A DNA stretch of 29,987 bases from a virus, in IMG/VR virus record IMGVR_UViG_3300005618_000045, positions 1 to 29,987 of that record. One strand, written 5' to 3'. The notes below the pieces were generated by a model, which did no database searches, had not been told where the DNA came from, and worked only from the letters and a program-made list of their open reading frames with translations. This document shows positions 23,080-29,987 of this stretch, piece after piece; the first letter of the stretch is position 1, and each line of letters begins with the position of its first letter. The translations under genes were made by a program, and so were the position numbers.

Positions 23080-25563
23080 ATGTCTAGCCCATTCGTACCA
23101 AGCTCTTTCTCATATAACGACGCTCCACAAGGCGGAGCCTTAATGCCCATGATTATTGCCGGGCGCAATCCAAGCAATACAATAGATAAGCAATATGCTG
23201 CTGGTTATTTTTGGCTTTCTAGCCTAGATATCAAGAATTCTAATGGGACGACTGGTTCGGGAAACATGTATTACCAAGGCGGCAATAGCGGTGGCACACC
23301 TTCCTGGACACTTGTTTCAAATAGTGGAGGCGTATTAAATACTCTTTCTGATGGTGTGACAACAGTTTCCCCTACGGGTGGTAATATTGCCTTAGTTGGT
23401 ACAACTAGCCAAATTACTGTTACATCAAGCGCACCATCTCATGAATTAATTTTCTCAATTCCAAATACATTTATAGCTCCAGGATCAATAGAAGCAACCT
23501 CATCATTAGAATCAGGAACAACATTAGTTGTTGGAACAGATGCCACGGTGAATGGGGATTTACTTGTTAATGGAGATGCTCATGTAGTAGGGAATTTAGT
23601 TGTAGATGGAACTATAACCCTGACTGATCTAACTGTTGATGGCACTGTTGCAATTAATACTACAGGTTCGGGAACAACAAATGTTGGTAATGCATCTGCA
23701 GGAGCTATTACAATAGATGTTGGCACAGGAGATTTTCAAGTTAACGGTGGTGGAAATGAAATTCATATTGGCGACGATGCCGCTAATAATATTATTGTCG
23801 TGGGTACTGATTCAGGGTCAGCTTCATTGCATTTACAAGCCGGCACAGGAGATCTTTTAATTGATGGTGCTGTGACAACAGCAATTACAATCGGAGATGT
23901 TGCACAAACAGGTTTAATTACTTTAGGTCTTTCTACAGCAGGGGAAAACATTTCAATTGGTGATGGAATCAACGTTGGCGCACAAACTATTAGTATTGGT
24001 AATGGGGCTTCAGGTGCTAACAGTACAGTAAATATTTTATCTGGATCAGGAACTGCTGGTGCTGGCGTTTTGGCATTAGGAAATAACACTAGAGTTACCA
24101 CAATTGGTCTTGGTAATGTTGCTCCGGCAGCATCCAGAACAACAACTGTAAGCGGTGGAACGATTACAACTGCTGTAACAGATACTCTTAATCTTGGAAC
24201 TGGTGGTGCAACTACAAATGCTAGTGCTACAAAAACAGTAAATTTAAATAGCGGTGGTGTAACTTTAGGCTCAGTTCTTACTAATATAGCTACCGGAGCA
24301 GTTACTTCGGGAACTCATACAACAGCTATTGCTACAGGAAATAGAGCTGCTGGGACGATGGCTCTTAATTTAATGACAGGAACAGGAACTAAGACAGCTA
24401 CTTTAGGTAACGCTGATGGGTTAACAACATTTAATATTCTAGCCGTTGCTAATATTAACGCCTCTCAAAATAGCAACACTAATATTAATACAGGCACGTC
24501 AACAGGCACAGTGGCAATTGGTAACTCCCTAGCTACAGCTGCGACAATCGATGCAGTTACTTTTAGCATAGATGCCACAGCGAATTCTAACGTTACAGTA
24601 ACAGGAGCTGGAGCAGATTTAACACTTAATTCATCTGGTGGATCTGTTTTAGTAGAATCAACAGAAAATACATCTTTGGCAATTCGTTTACATGCTAATG
24701 GTGGAACTAGTGAAACAATACAAATTCACTCAGATCAGGGAACTGGTGTTGCTTCAGTTGGATTGCTATCAGATGTTGGAGGGTTAACTTTTAGAGCTAC
24801 TGGACTTGCTTCCGCTGATGCTATCAACTTAGAAGCTCCCGCAGGTGGTATTGATGTTGATGCAGCCCTACAAATTAATATTACATCGTCTCAGGCTGCT
24901 GCGGATGCACTTCGTTTACTTTCTTCAGCAGGAGGTATTGACGTTGATGCTGTTGGATCTGCTGGCGTTGACATTAATATTTTAAACACTGGTGGATCGG
25001 TTGTAATTTCTGCAACTGAATCGACTGCTGATTCTATCAAAATTGAATCTACTGCCGGAGGTATTGACATTCTTGCATCTGGTGCTTCGGCTGGAGAAGA
25101 TATCGATATTATAGCTACTGGGTCTAGTGTTAATATTACAGCAACGGAAGCTGTTGCCAATGCTATCGTTTTATCTGCATCAAATGCTGCTGGTGGTATT
25201 GATATTACTACAGGAGGCGGATCTATTGATCTTAGCTCTGCTGGAGCAGTTACGATGGTTGCTAACGCTGCCTCTGTTGCAAGCCCGACCGCTTCATCTA
25301 CTCAAAACTTTAACGTTGGCGCTGCTACATTCACAGGTTTCACAACTGCCTCAGCAGGAACGCAAACATTTACGATTACTAATAGCTTAGTATCTGCAAC
25401 CTCACAATTGTTTGTTTCTATTGCAAATGAAGGTACTAATGATGCTAGAATGCAAATACAAAGAGTTAAGAGATTAGCCGGGTCCTTTGAAGTTTATACA
25501 ATAAACGCAGGTGCAGCTGCTCTTAATGGGAATACAACAATAACCTGGTGGGTAATAGGATAA
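23080..25563 (+). CDS. Large repeat-rich tail fibre/spike-type protein (827 aa)
   Basis: An 827-residue, Thr/Gly/Ala/Asn/Val-rich protein with no Cys-rich or catalytic motifs. Residues about 140-330 hold short beta-strand units (T-V-N-G-D-L-L-V-N-G, G-N-L-V-V-D-G-T, then I-S-I-G), like beta-helical fibres. Residues about 575-735 hold four diverged copies of a longer unit ending A-G-G-I-D. The C-terminus is a compact beta domain with T-W-W. An N-terminal P-Q-G-G-A-L-M-P may be the attachment part. AAGGAG precedes the ATG. Most likely a receptor-binding or long fibre. No endosialidase or pectate-lyase residues are evident. Confidence 0.75.
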   Translation: MSSPFVPSSFSYNDAPQGGALMPMIIAGRNPSNTIDKQYAAGYFWLSSLDIKNSNGTTGSGNMYYQGGNSGGTPSWTLVSNSGGVLNTLSDGVTTVSPTGGNIALVGTTSQITVTSSAPSHELIFSIPNTFIAPGSIEATSSLESGTTLVVGTDATVNGDLLVNGDAHVVGNLVVDGTITLTDLTVDGTVAINTTGSGTTNVGNASAGAITIDVGTGDFQVNGGGNEIHIGDDAANNIIVVGTDSGSASLHLQAGTGDLLIDGAVTTAITIGDVAQTGLITLGLSTAGENISIGDGINVGAQTISIGNGASGANSTVNILSGSGTAGAGVLALGNNTRVTTIGLGNVAPAASRTTTVSGGTITTAVTDTLNLGTGGATTNASATKTVNLNSGGVTLGSVLTNIATGAVTSGTHTTAIATGNRAAGTMALNLMTGTGTKTATLGNADGLTTFNILAVANINASQNSNTNINTGTSTGTVAIGNSLATAATIDAVTFSIDATANSNVTVTGAGADLTLNSSGGSVLVESTENTSLAIRLHANGGTSETIQIHSDQGTGVASVGLLSDVGGLTFRATGLASADAINLEAPAGGIDVDAALQINITSSQAAADALRLLSSAGGIDVDAVGSAGVDINILNTGGSVVISATESTADSIKIESTAGGIDILASGASAGEDIDIIATGSSVNITATEAVANAIVLSASNAAGGIDITTGGGSIDLSSAGAVTMVANAASVASPTASSTQNFNVGAATFTGFTTASAGTQTFTITNSLVSATSQLFVSIANEGTNDARMQIQRVKRLAGSFEVYTINAGAAALNGNTTITWWVIG
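24816..25205 (+). repeat. Four degenerate tandem repeats in the fibre gene
   Basis: Copies begin near 24816, 24900, 25026 and 25155. Each encodes A-D/N-A/S-I/L then a hydrophobic-rich stretch and A-G-G-I-D-V/I. Spacing is unequal (84, 126, 129 bases), so expansions and losses have occurred. They form a regular beta-structured shaft. Confidence 0.65.
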
Positions 25564-25567
25564 CAAT

Positions 25568-25762
25568 ATGTTAAAAATAAAATCTGTAATGACAGTTTCA
25601 ATTAATGGAAAAGATTATCAATTTTCATGTGATCCAGATTCGCCCTTACAAGATGCATTGGATGCGAATAATCAAGTCAATGCATTTTTGTTGGGTAGAA
25701 TACAACAAGCTCAAAAGGTTCAAAGTCCTCCTGCTGTTGAAGAACAACCAAAAAGTGAGTAA
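25568..25762 (+). CDS. Small fibre-cluster protein (64 aa)
   Basis: A 64-residue protein with a short beta-like N-terminus (M-T-V-S-I-N-G-K-D-Y-Q-F-S) and a helical Gln/Ala-rich C-terminus (A-F-L-L-G-R-I-Q-Q-A-Q-K). It sits 4 bases after the large fibre gene and 2 bases before the next. A gene at this spot may be a fibre assembly chaperone, but there is no motif to prove it. Confidence 0.6.
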   Translation: MLKIKSVMTVSINGKDYQFSCDPDSPLQDALDANNQVNAFLLGRIQQAQKVQSPPAVEEQPKSE

Positions 25763-25764
25763 TC

Positions 25765-26082
25765 ATGTCTCAATATTGGAATAATCAAGTTATGCTCCCT
25801 GGCGAAGAATTAATTGAAGCCATGACAGGGAGTCCGGTTAATTTGGGATCATTAGCTTTTACTCCAGTAAAATTGATTATGGACAACCAATCCGATGATG
25901 TGGTTGTCCTTTCTATTTCAACAAATGGAGGAGCTTCAAGTGTCCAATGGCATACATTCCCGGCTGCGGAAGCTATTGTGCTTGATGATGATTTATACGC
26001 TTTTCCGAAAGGAACTGTGTTTTTTGCTGATGGAGCAGGAACAGGAAATTTTTCTATTTCTTACACGTATTTAAAAGAATAG
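25765..26082 (+). CDS. Small beta-rich fibre-cluster protein (105 aa)
   Basis: A 105-residue protein with alternating hydrophobic beta strands (V-V-V-L-S-I-S-T-N-G, I-V-L-D-D-D-L-Y-A-F) and a C-terminal F-S-I-S-Y-T-Y. It is probably a small beta-sandwich virion protein or fibre accessory subunit. It directly follows the 64-aa gene. No family recognised. Confidence 0.6.
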   Translation: MSQYWNNQVMLPGEELIEAMTGSPVNLGSLAFTPVKLIMDNQSDDVVVLSISTNGGASSVQWHTFPAAEAIVLDDDLYAFPKGTVFFADGAGTGNFSISYTYLKE

Positions 26083-26089
26083 GTGAGCT

Positions 26090-26647
26090 TTGAGCCAAAT
26101 ATATAAACCTCTTACTTCAGCGGGTCCAATACCACCAATTATTCCAACTCAATTTACTGCTGATGATGGAAATATAGCTATTCCAGCAGCTAATAATCTT
26201 AATGTATTTAGCCGTGATACTAATGCAAATAATAATAATGGTGTTCAAACAACAGCTGATCCGAATTTAAGTGATAATTTATATTTGGAATTAACCAATA
26301 GAATCACTGGTACAGCTACGACAACAGATGCAGCAACACCAGTTGTTTTAACATCTTTTGCTTTAGGTGCTGCGCCAGCAACCTACATTCTAGAAATTAG
26401 AATAATTGCTTACAATGTAACTGATGCTCTTTCCGCTGGCTATACTTCAACAAGTGTAATCAGAACAACAGGGGCAGCAGCAAGCGAAATTACGGCAAAT
26501 CCTGGAATTATAGGTGAAGAGGGAACAATGACAGGTGTAACAGTATCAAACTTTATTTCTGGAAATACAGTTGAAACCTCGGTTCAAGGTTTATTAGGTA
26601 AAACAATTAATTGGCTTGCATTAACAACCTATATTAAGGTGATCTAA
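26090..26647 (+). CDS. Fibre-cluster protein (185 aa, TTG start)
   Basis: A 185-residue beta-rich protein starting at TTG 26090 with AGGTGAG a few bases upstream. No ATG lies near the front that would keep the N-terminal P-L-T-S-A-G-P. It has T-A-T-T-T-D-A-A-T-P-V-V-L, then a C-terminal N-W-L-A-L-T-T-Y. It belongs to the run of co-directional small fibre-type genes and overlaps the next gene closely (1-base gap). Likely a tail fibre or receptor-binding accessory subunit. Confidence 0.6.
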   Translation: MSQIYKPLTSAGPIPPIIPTQFTADDGNIAIPAANNLNVFSRDTNANNNNGVQTTADPNLSDNLYLELTNRITGTATTTDAATPVVLTSFALGAAPATYILEIRIIAYNVTDALSAGYTSTSVIRTTGAAASEITANPGIIGEEGTMTGVTVSNFISGNTVETSVQGLLGKTINWLALTTYIKVI

Positions 26648-26648
26648 A

Positions 26649-27347
26649 ATGCCTGGATTTGTAAGCTCTATTAGTAATAAAAATGATGCTGTTTTTGCAA
26701 AAAATGCTGATTTTACGTTATCTGCGGATCCTAGTAGTCAAAATGGATTAATTACCGATGGACAATTGTGGATCGGTCATACAGATGCAAATTTAGATGC
26801 GCAGCATGTTTTTGTAGGTCAATTGACTTCACCAAATAACACTATTACGATCGGTTACTCATCGCCAAATATTACATTGGATCTTGCAGGTGGAGGAACA
26901 GCAATTGATTCTTTTACCCCTGATAATGGTACAACCCCTGTCGTTCCAAATGCTGCTGGAAATGTATCAATCCTTGGTTTATCAGGAAGCAAAACTACTG
27001 GTGGATTAAATACTTTAACAATTAAAAGCCCTCCATTTAGTCAAATAGGTGCAAGTGCAACAAGCTCCCTAAATACAGGCGAATTCGTTACGGCTGCGGT
27101 TACTAGAACGTTGCCTGCTTCGGCTGGGTTGGCTGACGGAGATTTATTCATCTATTCATGTACAACTGCTAACGCATTAGTAATTCAGGCTGTAGGCGCA
27201 CAAAAGATAAGGGTTGGCACATTACTATCATCGGCCGCAGGAACGGCAACCAGCACTGCCATAGGTGATTCTATAACCCTTCGATTTGATGCCACTCAAG
27301 GATTTTTCATGGCCGTTAGTGTAATTGGAACTTGGTTAATCGCATAA
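26649..27347 (+). CDS. Fibre-cluster beta protein (232 aa)
   Basis: A 232-residue beta-rich protein. The N-terminus has I-S-N-K-N-D-A-V-F-A-K-N-A-D-F, and a central stretch (V-V-P-N-A-A-G-N-V-S-I-L-G) recalls the T-G-G-N-I-A-L-V-G unit of the large fibre, suggesting a shared fibre-shaft element. AAGGTGA lies before the ATG. Virion surface role likely, unproven. Confidence 0.6.
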   Translation: MPGFVSSISNKNDAVFAKNADFTLSADPSSQNGLITDGQLWIGHTDANLDAQHVFVGQLTSPNNTITIGYSSPNITLDLAGGGTAIDSFTPDNGTTPVVPNAAGNVSILGLSGSKTTGGLNTLTIKSPPFSQIGASATSSLNTGEFVTAAVTRTLPASAGLADGDLFIYSCTTANALVIQAVGAQKIRVGTLLSSAAGTATSTAIGDSITLRFDATQGFFMAVSVIGTWLIA

Positions 27348-27359
27348 TAAGGAATAAAT

Positions 27360-28700
27360 ATGGCCCTAACACATGCATTAAGCACAAATAATTATGGACC
27401 TGCAAAGCTTATTGTCGCTACCTCCGCAGCTAATGGGACCCATACAACGTTAGCCGGGGCGATGGCAGATGCTGTATCAGGAGATACTATATTCCTAAGA
27501 GACAGTGTGACAGAGAACGTCACTTTAATTGCAGGTGTAAATATTGCAGCCTGGCAAGGTGGTACATTAAATACGCCTTCTATTACAGGCACATTGACTA
27601 TGACAGCGGCAGGAACATGTAATATTAGTGGTGTCCGTCTAGTCACTAATTCCGCAGTCTTTTTGGCTGTCACTGGTAATGCCGCTTCAATTGTAAATCT
27701 TAATAATTGCTTCTTAAATGCTTCTAATAACGATGGTATTACATTTTCAAGCTCATCTGCAAGTGCTTCTATAAGAATTGAATATTGTAAAACAGATCTG
27801 GCAACGTCTGGAATAAAATTATTTGCTCATTCATCCAGCGGTGTTTTGTCATTTCGCTATGTAACGAATGGAAATTCTGGAGGATCTTCGACTGCTTCTA
27901 CTTGCTCGGCAGGAACTTTGCTATTTGTTGAAACTACTATAAATCATCCAATTACTTTATCCGGTACTGGTAGTGTTGAGGCAGCTGAATTTAGTATTGA
28001 CACAAGTGCAACAAATACAACTGCATTAACTTTAGGTGGTGGTTCCCAGGCATTTAGATTTACCAAAATAGCTTCTGGTTCAGCTTCAGCAGTTACTATT
28101 AGTACAACAGCTTCACTTGAATCTTGTACAATTAATAGTTCTAACACTAATGCGGTGACAGGAGCCGGCACGCTTCTTTATTCTAATTTAATATTCGATG
28201 GTAGCTCTAATGTTATTAACACTACCACTCAGACAGCTCTAATTAATCGCCCTGGAATTACTAGAAGCGGCTCACAACCAGCTTTCCTTGCTACATCAGC
28301 AGGGGCAACAAATCAGACTGGAGATACCACGCAATATACAATTGTATATGGTAATGAAATTTTTGATCAAAACGGAAACTACGACCCATCAACAGGTATT
28401 TTTACGGCACCATATACCGGACGTTATCAATTTAATATTACTACAGAAGTTACAGGTTTAGGAGTAGCTAATACATCTGGAAATTTATCCTTTATAGCCA
28501 CAAGCCGTAGTATTAATACTGGCTCCTATAATTGGGGTGCTATTATGTCTTCTGTTAATACTGTAAGAGTCTCTGCTGCTTCTTTGATTGATATGACAGC
28601 AGGAGATACATGTTTTGTAAGGCTTACAATAAGTGGGGGAACAAAAATTGTCGGCGTCGGGGCAACTAATACTACATTTTCGGGTTTTTTAGTTTGTTAA
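27360..28700 (+). CDS. Fibre protein with C-terminal C1q-like domain (446 aa)
   Basis: A 446-residue protein. The first about 310 residues are repetitive beta-strand sequence with many Ser/Thr/Asn, like a fibre shaft. The last about 120 resemble a C1q/TNF-like trimeric jelly roll: F-D-Q-N-G-N-Y-D-P, then T-G-I-F-T-A-P-Y-T-G-R-Y-Q-F (in part), then a hydrophobic strand and a C-terminal F-S-G-F-L-V-C. The 'G-x-F-x-A-P-x-x-G-x-Y-x-F' pattern is the family hallmark. Such tips often bind receptors. AAGGA precedes the start. The 3' end overlaps the - strand gene by 4 bases. Confidence 0.75.
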   Translation: MALTHALSTNNYGPAKLIVATSAANGTHTTLAGAMADAVSGDTIFLRDSVTENVTLIAGVNIAAWQGGTLNTPSITGTLTMTAAGTCNISGVRLVTNSAVFLAVTGNAASIVNLNNCFLNASNNDGITFSSSSASASIRIEYCKTDLATSGIKLFAHSSSGVLSFRYVTNGNSGGSSTASTCSAGTLLFVETTINHPITLSGTGSVEAAEFSIDTSATNTTALTLGGGSQAFRFTKIASGSASAVTISTTASLESCTINSSNTNAVTGAGTLLYSNLIFDGSSNVINTTTQTALINRPGITRSGSQPAFLATSAGATNQTGDTTQYTIVYGNEIFDQNGNYDPSTGIFTAPYTGRYQFNITTEVTGLGVANTSGNLSFIATSRSINTGSYNWGAIMSSVNTVRVSAASLIDMTAGDTCFVRLTISGGTKIVGVGATNTTFSGFLVC

Positions 28701-28969
28701 TATTTAATAGGGAATTCAATTTCATGATTTTCAGAAATCGTTTTCATGGATAATTTAAAACCATATTTCATTCCTTGTAAGAAAATAAATTCTTTAAGTT
28801 GCTCATCATTTAAAGTTTCTTCATAATAACACGTCATGTCTAAAATTTTATGAAAGCATTTATCATGATGATTTAATATTTCTTTATAACAATTTTCACA
28901 AGAAAATGATGTCAAAGAAGCGCTAAGTGCTAAAAAAAGATAGATTCCGCTGGTTAAAAAATTTTTCAT
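28697..28969 (-). CDS. Small exported protein with N-terminal signal peptide (90 aa)
   Basis: A 90-residue protein on the opposite strand. The N-terminus M-K-N-F-L-T-S-G-I-Y-L-F-L-A-L-S-A-S-L (in part) is a clear signal peptide followed by a likely cleavage before C-E-N-C. Five Cys in the first half of the mature part (C-E-N-C, C-F, C-Y-Y) suggest disulphides, so it acts outside the cytoplasm. Being antisense at the end of the fibre block, it looks like a cargo ('moron') gene. No family recognised; a host-surface or exclusion role is only possible. Confidence 0.7.
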   Translation of the reverse strand: MKNFLTSGIYLFLALSASLTSFSCENCYKEILNHHDKCFHKILDMTCYYEETLNDEQLKEFIFLQGMKYGFKLSMKTISENHEIEFPIKY

Positions 28970-29007
28970 ATATATAATCCTGGGTAAAATTTAAATGAGG
29001 TTATAAC

Positions 29008-29169
29008 ATGTCCAAAGGAAAAGAACAAAGAAAAGTTTCAAAGGTAATGAGAGAATACAAGGAAGGTAAACTCCATAGTGGATCGAAGAAAGGACCAATT
29101 GTTGAAAATCCAAAACAAGCTCAAGCAATAGCTCTTTCGGAAGCTGGTCTTTCTAAGAGGAAAAAATAA
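29008..29169 (+). CDS. DUF6496-like small basic protein (53 aa)
   Basis: A 53-residue basic protein with the pattern K-V-M-R-E-Y-K-E-G-K-L-H-S-G-S and a C-terminal A-I-A-L-S-E-A-G-L-S, which I recognise as the DUF6496-type small protein found in phages and bacteria. Function unknown. It has the ATGAGGTTA site upstream and shares its last base with the next start (TAATG). Confidence 0.75.
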   Translation: MSKGKEQRKVSKVMREYKEGKLHSGSKKGPIVENPKQAQAIALSEAGLSKRKK

Positions 29170-29348
29170 TGAAAGATCATTATTGTCCTGAAAATGGATG
29201 TCTCTATTGCATGGTTATTGACATCTATTCCAAGATTGATAATCAATCGATTGATAATTTGCGCTTAGCGAAAGAGAATGTTCAATTGAAGAGAGATTTG
29301 AATAATTTAAAAAATAAGTATTACAATCGAAATAAGGTCACAATATGA
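29169..29348 (+). CDS. Small protein with C-x4-C-x2-C motif (59 aa)
   Basis: A 59-residue protein beginning M-K-D-H-Y-C-P-E-N-G-C-L-Y-C, a Cys cluster suggestive of metal binding, and continuing as a charged coiled-coil-like helix (R-L-A-K-E-N-V-Q-L-K-R-D-L). It overlaps the previous stop and its own stop overlaps the next start (ATATGA). No family recognised. Confidence 0.55.
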   Translation: MKDHYCPENGCLYCMVIDIYSKIDNQSIDNLRLAKENVQLKRDLNNLKNKYYNRNKVTI

Positions 29349-29689
29349 TTAAATGGAGAGAGATGTCATTCGCTGAAATCCAAGATCAATGGCGTACATT
29401 TATCTTGAGTAGGCAGAAAGGCAAAAAGGAGAATCATATTACATGCATTGAAAGAGAAGCTTTAATTGATGAATTATTAGCGCGTGTTGAAGGCGCTGAT
29501 CCAGTCATTAAAGGATATAAATATTTTTTAGAAACAATGAAACAGGAAAAAAAAATGGATAAGGCAATTAAGAGTGAAAAAAAAGTCATAGACAAGGGGA
29601 TGGACAAGCTTGTCAAGATGGACAAGAAAAATGACAAGAAGCATGAGAAAATCGGGGCTAAAAAAGCAATGAAGAAAAAAGGGTGCTAA
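29345..29689 (+). CDS. Lys-rich coiled-coil protein (114 aa)
   Basis: A 114-residue protein. The N-terminal half has W-R-E-M-S-F-A-E-I-Q-D-Q-W-R and a helical I-D-E-L-L-A-R-V. The C-terminal half is a very Lys/Met/Asp-rich repetitive helix (K-S-E-K-K-V-I-D-K-G-M-D-K) that may bind nucleic acid. It overlaps the preceding gene by 4 bases. Function unknown. Confidence 0.6.
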   Translation: MIKWREMSFAEIQDQWRTFILSRQKGKKENHITCIEREALIDELLARVEGADPVIKGYKYFLETMKQEKKMDKAIKSEKKVIDKGMDKLVKMDKKNDKKHEKIGAKKAMKKKGC

Positions 29690-29693
29690 CTAT

Positions 29694-29870
29694 ATGCACT
29701 ACATATTAATTTCATTTCTAGCCATATTGTCGATATGGTTTTTATTTTCATCATGCACGATTACTTTTCAGAACACATCCACAAATGGAAAGGCTTCTGA
29801 TGTGGTTGATGATAATTTGCAGACTAAGGCTGATGTTAGCCCTGATATTGACACTTCAGTTGTACCGTGA
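29694..29870 (+). CDS. Small phage-encoded lipoprotein (58 aa)
   Basis: A 58-residue protein with a short positively-poor signal segment M-H-Y-I-L-I-S-F-L-A-I-L-S-I-W-F (in part) followed by L-F-S-S-C, a lipobox-like site with the Cys at residue 21. The mature part is short and acidic with D-V-V-D-D. A lipid-anchored peptide of this size could be an outer-membrane spanin or a superinfection-exclusion lipoprotein, but no partner spanin is visible. It lies 4 bases after the Lys-rich gene, so co-transcribed. Cleavage and anchoring are inferred. Confidence 0.55.
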   Translation: MHYILISFLAILSIWFLFSSCTITFQNTSTNGKASDVVDDNLQTKADVSPDIDTSVVP

Positions 29871-29912
29871 TTTGTATTGAGAAAAAAGATGCAAAGTGAT
29901 AAAAATAAAAGA

Positions 29913-29954
29913 TCTCTAGTTAGTCAATCCTGGCAGGAACCCCCTAACTAGAGA
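29913..29954. repeat. 11-bp perfect inverted repeat
   Basis: TCTCTAGTTAG (29913-29923) and CTAACTAGAGA (29944-29954) form a perfect 11-bp stem around 20 bases. A second stem follows immediately (ACATGC 29962-29967 with GCATGT 29980-29985). There is no T-tract, so a plain terminator is unlikely. The window ends here, so the full structure and the identity of this element (regulatory RNA, attachment site or intron start) cannot be settled. Confidence 0.55.
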
Positions 29955-29987
29955 CGCAGATACATGCCAAAATGTTAAAGCATGTCG

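Noticed and set aside
1-29987. CRISPR array, insertion sequence or integrase
   Set aside because: No regularly spaced direct repeats with spacers, no transposase or recombinase motifs and no terminal inverted repeats flanking a gene were seen.

Overview
The window looks like the late (head and tail assembly) region of a tailed double-stranded DNA phage or prophage. It is AT-rich, densely packed and almost entirely on the + strand, with many ATGA or TAATG stop/start overlaps and Shine-Dalgarno-type ribosome sites. The gene order is small terminase, large terminase, P22-type portal, scaffold, N4-gp56-like major capsid, head-tail and tail proteins, internal or ejection-type proteins, and fibre genes. 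No tail tube, sheath or long tape-measure gene is visible, so a short-tailed (podovirus-like) particle is the best guess. The host cannot be read directly. Shine-Dalgarno use and two signal or lipoprotein peptides fit a bacterial, probably Gram-negative, host, but this is inference.

Layout. 1-1263: small accessory proteins, two of them DUF551-like. 1302-5433: terminase subunits, a small unknown gene and the portal. 5423-6581: tiny basic proteins around a roughly 300-base RNA-rich gap holding two tRNA-like sequences and a terminator-like hairpin. 6578-7287: two unknown proteins. 7413-9808: scaffold and major capsid. 9819-17836: head-tail and tail proteins, including FCCH-like domains and three tandem paralogues. 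17878-21139: probable internal/ejection proteins. 21140-22997 (- strand): an SF2 helicase and an HTH protein, inserted as an antisense cassette. 23080-28700: a large repeat-rich fibre and several co-directional fibre-like genes, the last ending in a C1q-like domain. 28697-28969 (- strand): a small secreted protein. 29008-29870: small proteins ending in a lipoprotein. 29871-29987: structured, apparently non-coding DNA.

The main discovery is in the capsid gene. It is not one frame but three exons (8185-8499, 8949-9068, 9281-9808), separated by two related compact group I-like introns of 449 and 212 nt. Each intron has a perfect 7-bp P1 ending in the diagnostic U.G pair, a terminal G, covarying P7, P8 and 3' hairpins, and phase-0 junctions. 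Splicing restores a 320-aa capsid protein. The first intron carries a 94-aa ORF whose 3' end also forms part of the ribozyme core, and it does not look like a known homing endonuclease. The capsid start codon is preceded by a perfect hairpin that holds the ribosome-binding site, so capsid expression may depend on both RNA folding and splicing.
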